From NCBI GenBank assembly GCA_009827205.1, contig WUAK01000200.1, positions 1 to 5,306 on the forward strand: 5,306 bases of DNA, read 5' to 3'. Within the stretch, counting starts at the first letter, position 1; each line of letters starts with the position of its first letter. The stretch is from Phycisphaeraceae bacterium (lineage in GTDB: Bacteria > Planctomycetota > Phycisphaerae > Phycisphaerales > UBA1924). Positions 1-5,306 of this stretch are shown here, piece after piece. A program made the position numbers and the translations under genes. The notes under the pieces are model-generated. The model searched no databases and was not told where the DNA came from. It saw only the letters and a program-made list of their open reading frames with translations.

Positions 1-2353
1 GCTGGTACGCGGCGAGCGTGGCCGGGTCGCTCAAGTCGAGGTTCAGGATGTTCTCGACATCGGGCACGCCGTTCGGGCCGGGGCTTGTGCCGTTGAGCAG
101 ATCGATGATGGGCGTGTCGGCCATGTCGCGGAAGTTGAGCGCCAAGTGACCGGCGAGCCTCACCGCCAGCTCGGGGCCCATGTGGCCGTAGTACTGCGTC
201 CGAGTGTTGTCGAATCGCTCCTGATCAAGGCGTTCCCAATCACCCTGGTTGAGGTTGGGTGCGAGCAGGTCCATGTAGAGACCGAAAGCGTTCTCGACGA
301 GCGCGTACTGCTCGAAGCGGTACTCCTCTAGCACCGTTGTGCCATCGTTGGGATCTGTGTTCGGCCCGTCGGCATCGTTGGGGTGGTTGCCGTCGTCGAG
401 CACGAGCCCGTTGAGCCAGCGTTTGCGGTCGGTGATCTCGGTGAGGTTCCCGAACTCGGCCGCGTCGAGGATGCTGCTCCGCAGCGGGCGGTGGCCGCTG
501 ACCGTGGTCAGCAGGCGGCGCACATCAACCGCCGAGCGGGCAAGCTTGGCGCGGGTCCGGTCGTCCATGGCGTAGTTGCCGGTGCCCGAGTAATCGTCCT
601 GCAACTGCTGCTGGGGCCAAGCGTCGAGCTCGGTCGGGCTATCCGAACGGAGCATCGAGAGCGAGAGCGGGTTTTCCGTGTTCGAGCTCGTAAGGGCCTT
701 CTCAAGAAGTGAGAAGTTCTGGTCGTCGTTGATGCCGTGGAACGTGAGGAGCTCGACGAGGTCATCGATGCCGTAGGGCGCGAGGCGGTTGTTGCCTCCG
801 CTCGAGGTGCCCGGGTAGACGGTGCCCAGATTGCTCGCGTAGACGGCGCGTTCCTCGACATCGTCGAAGATCGTGTAGTCGTCAAGGTCGTCAGAGAGCA
901 CGGCGTTGCGGTTTTCTTCGCCCGGGACGGCGCCGTAGCGCTGGATCCAGCCTGAGAGCGCACCGTCCATCATGCGCAGGTACGCCTTTCGGCCGAGCTG
1001 CTGCCCAGCCGCGATGTCGTACGCGCCGTAGTCGCCTGCCGTGCCTGTGCCCGTGAGGAACGCCTGCTCGTACCCAAGTGGGAACCCGTTTCCGTGCGCG
1101 TAGTGGTGCTCGGTCTGGTTGAAGAGCTTGAAGAGGTTGATCTCGTGAGCGCCCTGGCCCAGACGGTTGCTGGTCGAGGGGGGCGTCAGGAAGTCGGTGG
1201 CGGTCGTCACGTTGACAAGGCTCGAGAGGTCGACCGCGCGGATCGCCGCGAAGAAACGGTAGTCAGAGTCACCCAGCACCTTGGTCGGGCGCGTCTCGTC
1301 GGCGGAATCAACGAGCTCGATCCATCGGGAGTCGAGCATGCCGTCGCCGTCCGCGTCGGCGTACTGGTAAGCCCAGTAATCCGGGTTCCCCGGATCGGTC
1401 ATATCAGCCGAGAAATCCGGATCATCGACGGGGCGGAACAGGTTGCGCTGGTACATCGTCCAGTGCGCAGGGCGGTTCCAGTCTGCATTGCCTGAGCCCG
1501 TCCCTAACACGTCTGCAAACGGCAAGTCCAGTGTCGGTTCACCATTGTCATCCATGAGCGACAAACGCTCGTTCTCGCTGTCAGGATCCCTGGTCAGATC
1601 CAATGATGGGACATCGAACCCGCCGTCATCGGCGTCATCGCGCAAGTAGTACAGGTTCTTGAACGTGCCGTCTGGTGCGAAGTTCGAGATCTGGAGCCAG
1701 TCGCGGCGGTTCTCGAACGGGTTGTAGTCGTTGTCGAAGTCCCGGTACCCGAGATCGACCGGGCGCGTGGAAGCCAGGAACGGATCGCTCGCGACACGGG
1801 GATCCATGTCGATACCGGTGATAGTCGCTAGATCGTCTTCACTGACAAAGTCAACATCCCAAACTGCATCCGCACTATGGCTGCCGTATGGGCGGAATCG
1901 GAGTGCATCGACCGCGCCCTGGTCGGGGCCTCGAGCGGAGTCGGAATCGAAGCCGAGCAGTGCACTTGGCACACTGATGTGGAAGAAGTCCGTGTAAGGC
2001 ATGTCCGTGACTTCACGGCGCATGATCGGGTCGGTAGGTGATTCGCCCACTCCCGTACCCTGTAGTGCAATGGCATCTTCCATCGCGACGTCTGGAACGA
2101 GGCTGAAGACGTCCAGCGCGAGCGTATCGAGGATGTGGTTGCCGATGCCCTCGACGTTCTCCTGCGCATCGAGCCGTTCGACGACAGAGCCCGCTGTGCG
2201 GCGGTCGCCCTTGCCCAGCGCGGCGTATACCACGGACAGGATCAGGACCAGAGCCAGTGCGCCGAGCACGAGCAGGAGCACGGTGCCCCGGCGCGAACGC
2301 CCGGCGAGCGAGGCTGCGGACTTGCGGATCGTTTCATTCAAAGGTGCGAACAT
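1..2353 (-). CDS. Very large GspK/PilX-like pseudopilin, 3' end outside window
   Basis: Read from the ATG at 2353, the frame stays open for 784 codons to the left edge with no stop. GGAG lies 7 nt upstream of the start. Residues 1-22 are a basic leader (RSRRG ends at G23); residues 24-46 form a strongly hydrophobic helix (TVLLLVLGALALVLILS). Position +5 after G23 is Leu, not Glu, which is characteristic of GspK among pseudopilins. Later stretches resemble GspK: R366-V382 (AIRAVDLSSLVNV, with D375 and N381) recalls its D-x-x-G-x-x-N-x-N region. Residues 527-541 (IDDLVELLTFHGI) recall the helical SAM-like segment with its closing Gly-Ile. Residues 612-620 (RRLLTTVSG) recall the LTVYSG strand, and 738-746 (ALNFRDMAD) the A-x-N-x-x-D end. 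D333-D341 (DADGDGMLD) is a calcium-loop-like motif. Usual GspK is about 330 residues, so this is at least twice that. It lies 110 bp after the GspJ-like gene, in the standard J-K order. The resemblances are short and made by eye; a lineage-specific pilus protein is the alternative. Confidence 0.75.
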   Translation of the reverse strand, partial: MFAPLNETIRKSAASLAGRSRRGTVLLLVLGALALVLILSVVYAALGKGDRRTAGSVVERLDAQENVEGIGNHILDTLALDVFSLVPDVAMEDAIALQGTGVGESPTDPIMRREVTDMPYTDFFHISVPSALLGFDSDSARGPDQGAVDALRFRPYGSHSADAVWDVDFVSEDDLATITGIDMDPRVASDPFLASTRPVDLGYRDFDNDYNPFENRRDWLQISNFAPDGTFKNLYYLRDDADDGGFDVPSLDLTRDPDSENERLSLMDDNGEPTLDLPFADVLGTGSGNADWNRPAHWTMYQRNLFRPVDDPDFSADMTDPGNPDYWAYQYADADGDGMLDSRWIELVDSADETRPTKVLGDSDYRFFAAIRAVDLSSLVNVTTATDFLTPPSTSNRLGQGAHEINLFKLFNQTEHHYAHGNGFPLGYEQAFLTGTGTAGDYGAYDIAAGQQLGRKAYLRMMDGALSGWIQRYGAVPGEENRNAVLSDDLDDYTIFDDVEERAVYASNLGTVYPGTSSGGNNRLAPYGIDDLVELLTFHGINDDQNFSLLEKALTSSNTENPLSLSMLRSDSPTELDAWPQQQLQDDYSGTGNYAMDDRTRAKLARSAVDVRRLLTTVSGHRPLRSSILDAAEFGNLTEITDRKRWLNGLVLDDGNHPNDADGPNTDPNDGTTVLEEYRFEQYALVENAFGLYMDLLAPNLNQGDWERLDQERFDNTRTQYYGHMGPELAVRLAGHLALNFRDMADTPIIDLLNGTSPGPNGVPDVENILNLDLSDPATLAAYQ

Positions 2354-2360
2354 TTGCGCA

Positions 2361-2364
2361 CTCC
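2361..2364 (-). promoter_or_regulatory. Shine-Dalgarno GGAG for the GspK-like gene
   Basis: The minus strand reads GGAG, a 7-nt spacer (TGCGCAA), then the ATG at 2353-2351. This supports the start at 2353; the codons just upstream in the same frame offer no nearby ATG. Confidence 0.7.
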
Positions 2365-2399
2365 GTTTCTGGCTCGGACGCCTGTGCCCGGGCCGGTGT

Positions 2400-2419
2400 G
2401 CCGACGAATCCGTGTCGGC
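2400..2419 (-). repeat. Short inverted repeat in the intergenic spacer
   Basis: The arms GCCGAC (2400-2405) and GTCGGC (2414-2419) are perfectly complementary around an 8-nt loop. In the transcript this would make a 6-bp GC-rich stem. There is no U-run after it on the minus strand, so it does not look like a rho-independent terminator. It could be an mRNA stem that affects stability, or chance in GC-rich DNA. Confidence 0.3.
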
Positions 2420-2463
2420 GTGTCTGCGAGTTCTCCCTCGGCTCGTGCCGGGAAGATCCTGAA

Positions 2464-4572
2464 TCAGAGACCTTCCGCATCGGGGATCTCAATGATGAAC
2501 TGGAATGTCTCTTCGATGGTCTGGTCGATCGGGTCCGCGAAGGACATCGTGACGCGGACCATCTTGGGCCAGGGCCACTCGTCCTCGACCCAGTCGCCGT
2601 CCCCGTCGATGTCGTCTGTAACACCGTCTTCGTTCATGTCGTAACCGTCGGCGATGTCGTCGTCGTTGAAATCGATCGGGACGGCGCGTGGATCCGCGTA
2701 TCCGAAGTAGTGCGTCAGCGGGTAACGCAGCGGCTGGTTGTCAAGGAAACGGGCATCGCGTGTGTCGTTCTCGGTCACAAGCCCGTTGATCAGGTCGGCG
2801 AGCAGGTGCTGCTCGATCAAACGCTGACGGTCAAGATCGGAATCACTGTTTGGATCAAATGGGTCATTATCTGGATCAAAAGGATCCGGCCTCTGCTCGT
2901 CAGGCCGCAGCTTGCGCACAACACCCTGGCGCTCGGGCGCGAAGAGGCCCTCGGGATCGTGGCCGTACCAGATCAGTTCGCCCTCGTCGGGGTCGTATTC
3001 GCCGAGGCTCCACTCGACGATGAACTCCGTGCATCGCGGGATGAACTGCGAAGCGCCGATCAGCTGCTGATCCGCGCGGAACGAGGCCTGCAGCACGGGG
3101 CTGTAGCTCGTTGCCGCATCGGGACCGAAGACGTCGGCGTTGTAGCCGGGGGGCGTGGTCTCGTAACGCATACGCGAGCGGATCGAATCGTCTTCGTACT
3201 CGTTCCGGTCATTGGCGTATGGCCCGGGGGGCCCGGAGAGGATCCGCGGGTCGGTGCCACGCCAGACTGCGTCGAGCGAGGGGTTGTCGTCCCAGCTGCC
3301 CTCGCCCTCCCAGGCTCGTTCGTTCGATCGGCCCGGCATCGCATCGGCCATCCAGGCGTGCTGCTGGTGAACCAGGAGCTGAAGCCCGGTCACGTTGTCT
3401 GCATCACCAGTCTTGTCAGCGAGCGGCGTGTTCGGAGCGAACGGTTGACCGATCACATAGTTCTCGTCTTGCAGGCTGTACCTGTAGTCGATGAACTCAC
3501 GGGGGCTCAGCGAGAAGATCGTGTCTCTGAACGCGTCGTAGTTGGGCAGGTACGTGAAACGCTGCGTGTTGTTGTCGAAGCGATCACGGAACTCAAAGAC
3601 GTCGGCGGGCGCTGGCATAACAAAGCTCAGCGGCGCAGAACCACCGCCCGAACCCGAGATGGCGTTCTGCCTGCCATAGATCGTGGTCGCGCGACGCTTG
3701 ATCTCGCTCAGCGAGGTCGTCGCGACATCAACAATGCCCGACTCAAAGAGCGGCGACACGACTTCTTCGCGGAGATTGAACGCCGCGAAGTTGTTGTCCG
3801 TGCCCGGCTCAAAGCCTCTGTCATCAAATGGCCTTCCGATGACTGTCTCGACCCGGAAGATACCCGCCGCCGCGGGCTGGCCCGCGATCTGCAGCTCATT
3901 GTCCTGGAACTGCGCGAGCAGCGACGAGTTGCTCGGCGAGAACCCGAGGGGGCCCGCCTGCCCGGTCGGGTGCAGCCGAGGGGTTTTGAGGACGGTTACG
4001 CCTCGGAGCAGTGTCCAATCGCCCGCATAGAAGTTGGGGTTGACCTCACCGATGTTGTCCTGCACATCGGACAAGCCGTGGCGAAGCTCGGGCACCTCGT
4101 TGGCTTCGTCGAGGAACGGGGTCGCGAACCCGAGTGTGCCTTCGAGCTGCTGCTGACCGTGCCCGTAGTAGATACGAGCCGATGTGCCCCGGGCAACAAA
4201 GTCGCTATCGAGGGGGTTGCGCGCGGACTCGAACTGGCCCCGGCTGAAGAACATGATCTCGTCGATCCGGCGCGGGCGACGTGTATCGAGCGCTTCTGGC
4301 GAGAGCGGGATGCCGTTGCTGTTGAGCGCGTACTCGTTGCGGATGACGAGGAAGCCCTCGCGGGTCATCCGGTTGAAGTCTTCTCGCATCACACGCTCGA
4401 TAACCGAGGCGTAGTTGTTGATCGCGCTGACACGCCGACCTGTCGTCACGGTCTTGGAGATCGACGAGAATATCGCCGCCAAACCAACGGACAGAATCGC
4501 GATACCGATCACGGCGACAAGCGCTTCGAGAAGCGTGAAACCCCGGCGGTGCGTTGCTGCTCTGTTGTGCAT
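2464..4572 (-). CDS. Oversized GspJ/PilW-like minor pseudopilin with prepilin N-terminal methylation motif
   Basis: Complete protein of 702 residues from the ATG at 4572 (707 from an alternative ATG at 4587). I prefer 4572 because AGGAG lies 7 nt upstream, whereas 4587 has no clear ribosome site. Residues 1-11 are a short basic leader ending in RRG. Cleavage after G11 leaves FTLLE, with the conserved Glu at +5 (E16), followed by a hydrophobic helix to about residue 36. This is the substrate signature of the prepilin peptidase/methylase. A helical stretch (about 40-70) follows, as in other pseudopilins. R513-W521 (RCTEFIVEW) and the final 35 residues (PKMVRVTMSF, then ETFQFIIEIP) resemble the late beta strands of GspJ/PilW. 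Usual GspJ is about 200 residues, so large insertions are present. A Gly/Ser linker (306-312) may separate two lobes. Residues 563-576 are a duplicated DPFDP heptad, and 634-664 contain three acidic loops. Expected role: tip-complex pseudopilin with GspI and GspK. A PilW-like pilus role is the main alternative. Confidence 0.85.
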   Translation of the reverse strand: MHNRAATHRRGFTLLEALVAVIGIAILSVGLAAIFSSISKTVTTGRRVSAINNYASVIERVMREDFNRMTREGFLVIRNEYALNSNGIPLSPEALDTRRPRRIDEIMFFSRGQFESARNPLDSDFVARGTSARIYYGHGQQQLEGTLGFATPFLDEANEVPELRHGLSDVQDNIGEVNPNFYAGDWTLLRGVTVLKTPRLHPTGQAGPLGFSPSNSSLLAQFQDNELQIAGQPAAAGIFRVETVIGRPFDDRGFEPGTDNNFAAFNLREEVVSPLFESGIVDVATTSLSEIKRRATTIYGRQNAISGSGGGSAPLSFVMPAPADVFEFRDRFDNNTQRFTYLPNYDAFRDTIFSLSPREFIDYRYSLQDENYVIGQPFAPNTPLADKTGDADNVTGLQLLVHQQHAWMADAMPGRSNERAWEGEGSWDDNPSLDAVWRGTDPRILSGPPGPYANDRNEYEDDSIRSRMRYETTPPGYNADVFGPDAATSYSPVLQASFRADQQLIGASQFIPRCTEFIVEWSLGEYDPDEGELIWYGHDPEGLFAPERQGVVRKLRPDEQRPDPFDPDNDPFDPNSDSDLDRQRLIEQHLLADLINGLVTENDTRDARFLDNQPLRYPLTHYFGYADPRAVPIDFNDDDIADGYDMNEDGVTDDIDGDGDWVEDEWPWPKMVRVTMSFADPIDQTIEETFQFIIEIPDAEGL
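2845..2886 (-). repeat. In-gene tandem duplication of a 21-bp unit (DPFDPDN / DPFDPNS)
   Basis: Within the GspJ-like gene, residues 563-569 and 570-576 are two adjacent copies of the heptad D-P-F-D-P-x-x. The underlying 21-bp units (2886-2866 and 2865-2845) share TTTGATCCA and most other positions, pointing to tandem duplication of DNA rather than convergence. The stretch continues with further Asp residues (DSDLD, 577-581), so it is probably an exposed acidic loop. Confidence 0.65.
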
Positions 4573-4579
4573 CGCGTTG

Positions 4580-4584
4580 CTCCT
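4580..4584 (-). promoter_or_regulatory. Shine-Dalgarno AGGAG deciding the start of the GspJ-like gene
   Basis: On the minus strand AGGAG is followed by a 7-nt spacer (CAACGCG) and the ATG at 4572-4570. The motif lies inside the first codons of the longer alternative frame (ATG at 4587) and touches the stop of the upstream gene. Ribosomes finishing the upstream gene would therefore end on it, which favours coupled re-initiation. The next gene has the same 7-nt spacing, which supports this start. Confidence 0.7.
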
Positions 4585-5306
4585 CATCGGGTCGTCACCA
4601 CTCTGACACCAACCGGGACCTGCGGGGTGAAGATGATCTGCCTGTACACCTCTGTGCTGTCCGTCGAGAAGGGGGGATCAATGATGAGCAGATCCGTATC
4701 CTCGCCGTCAATCGCCCTCGTCGTGATGCCCGATACCGTGCGGACAACACCCTGGTTGTCCACAAACATCTGCCCGACCTTGCTCAGCACCTCGGTAACC
4801 GATTCAGACTCGATCGGACGCTGACGGATCCGGATCTGGTTGGGGTTGAACAGGTCGTACACGTTAGTATTCGGGTCAGTCTGCTCGAATGACTCTGCCG
4901 TGAGTAGAACTTCAAGCGGATGTGAGTAAACGACTTCCGGATCATTGCCCTTCCCGTTCGGAATCGCCCTCGCGAGGTCATCGGCTCTCACCGCGAGTGG
5001 GTACCTCTGGTCCCGCGCGGCAACATCTCTGGCTCCTGTCAGCGAGTCCCGGAGCGAGACGCCCGCGGGCACACGGATACCTCTGTCGATCCGGCGGGTA
5101 AAGATCGCAACCTGGACCGGAACCTCGTCCAGTCGCGAAAGAGGAAGCCGCTTCTCGTACCGCCTGCGATCGCCACGGGGCGGACTGCCGACTCCCGAAT
5201 CCGCGCGTCGGACGACGATGTCGTACACGTACCTCGGATCCGACGTCGTGGACGCGTCTGGCATGAGCCTGCTCGCAAGGTCAAGCCTGTACGTCGGAAG
5301 CTCGGT
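4584..5306 (-). CDS. C-terminal part of a probable minor pseudopilin (GspI/PilV-like position), 5' end outside window
   Basis: The frame is open from the right edge to a TGA at 4586-4584, giving 240 residues with no N-terminus. An internal ATG at 5264 exists, but the 14 codons upstream of it are also open and coherent (TELPTYRLDLASRL), so it is probably not the start. No transmembrane segment or prepilin motif lies in the visible part; if present it must be upstream. Residues 25-34 (RYVYDIVVRR) and 62-74 (VPVQVAIFTRRID), numbered from the window edge, look like alternating beta strands. The end (IIFTPQVPVGVRVV) is also strand-like, as expected for a periplasmic pseudopilin head. The family call comes mostly from context: it lies directly upstream of a clear GspJ-type prepilin and a GspK-like protein, the slot GspI fills in classical T2SS operons. 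Its stop overlaps the first possible ATG of the next gene (ATGA), which implies one transcript. That the frame is coding is near certain; the product name is an inference. Confidence 0.72.
   Translation of the reverse strand, partial: TELPTYRLDLASRLMPDASTTSDPRYVYDIVVRRADSGVGSPPRGDRRRYEKRLPLSRLDEVPVQVAIFTRRIDRGIRVPAGVSLRDSLTGARDVAARDQRYPLAVRADDLARAIPNGKGNDPEVVYSHPLEVLLTAESFEQTDPNTNVYDLFNPNQIRIRQRPIESESVTEVLSKVGQMFVDNQGVVRTVSGITTRAIDGEDTDLLIIDPPFSTDSTEVYRQIIFTPQVPVGVRVVTTR

Larger units (their letters stand above)
2354..2463 (-). other. 110-bp spacer between the GspJ-like and GspK-like genes
   Basis: This is the only non-coding stretch in the window. It is GC-rich and holds the GGAG ribosome site at its downstream end and a small inverted repeat at 2400-2419. 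I see no T-tract typical of an intrinsic terminator and no convincing -35/-10 pair, so it is most simply an untranslated spacer within one operon. A separate promoter that matches no standard consensus cannot be excluded. Confidence 0.6.

Noticed and set aside
508..963. Minus-strand open frame of 151 codons inside the GspK-like gene
   Set aside because: Its translation is dominated by Ser, Thr, Arg and Ala in low-complexity runs, the typical +1/+2 shadow of an Asp-rich GC-rich gene. The overlapping frame on the same strand is coherent over 784 codons.
2464..2470. Possible terminator just after the GspJ-like gene
   Set aside because: No stem followed by a T-run on the minus strand; the only stem in the spacer (2400-2419) lacks a U-tract.
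3638..3660. Gly/Ser-rich stretch (residues 306-312) as evidence of a gene fusion
   Set aside because: The linker is short and composition is similar on both sides. The C-terminal half carries the GspJ-like strands that belong with the N-terminal helix, so one enlarged protein is simpler than a fusion.
2257..4824. A long plus-strand open frame (855 codons) covering the whole GspJ-like gene and the spacer
   Set aside because: It is antisense to a gene with a clear prepilin motif, ribosome site and coherent strands. Its translation is Val/Arg-rich with no recognisable domain, as expected for a mirror frame in GC-rich coding DNA.
5262..5264. ATG at 5264 as the true start of the first gene
   Set aside because: The frame stays open upstream to the window edge with similar composition. 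A protein starting here would have no signal, leader or transmembrane helix, which does not fit a pseudopilin operon.

Overview
The window is almost entirely coding on the minus strand. It holds three consecutive genes that read as one operon, transcribed from the right end of the window toward position 1. All three look like minor-pseudopilin components of a type II secretion or type IV pilus-like system. The GC-rich sequence, the Asp-rich proteins and the very large, divergent pseudopilins suggest a planctomycete-like bacterium, perhaps of the Phycisphaerae. That placement rests on protein style alone; there is no rRNA or other marker gene here.

Layout in transcription order. (1) Positions 5306-4584 hold the C-terminal 240 codons of a gene that enters from beyond the right edge. 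By position it is probably the GspI/PilV-like protein, but its diagnostic N-terminus is outside the window. (2) Positions 4572-2464 (or from 4587) hold a complete protein of about 702 residues. It has a textbook class III prepilin leader (cleavage site G|FTLLE) and a C-terminal strand pattern like GspJ/PilW. It is several times the usual GspJ size and carries three consecutive acidic loops of the DxDxDG type near its end. (3) A 110-bp spacer follows. (4) Positions 2353-1 hold the first 784 codons of a third gene that runs off the left edge. It has a prepilin-like hydrophobic N-terminus without the usual Glu at +5, as in GspK, and several short stretches that resemble GspK. It too is far larger than normal GspK and has one acidic DADGDG loop.

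The order I-J-K matches the minor pseudopilin order of classical T2SS operons, where GspI, GspJ and GspK form the tip complex that primes the pseudopilus. The best reading is a tip complex built from greatly enlarged subunits with putative metal-binding loops in two of them. No mobile element, CRISPR array, RNA gene, convincing promoter or convincing terminator is visible. The many other open frames, including a very long one on the plus strand across 2257-4824, are shadows of these GC-rich genes.
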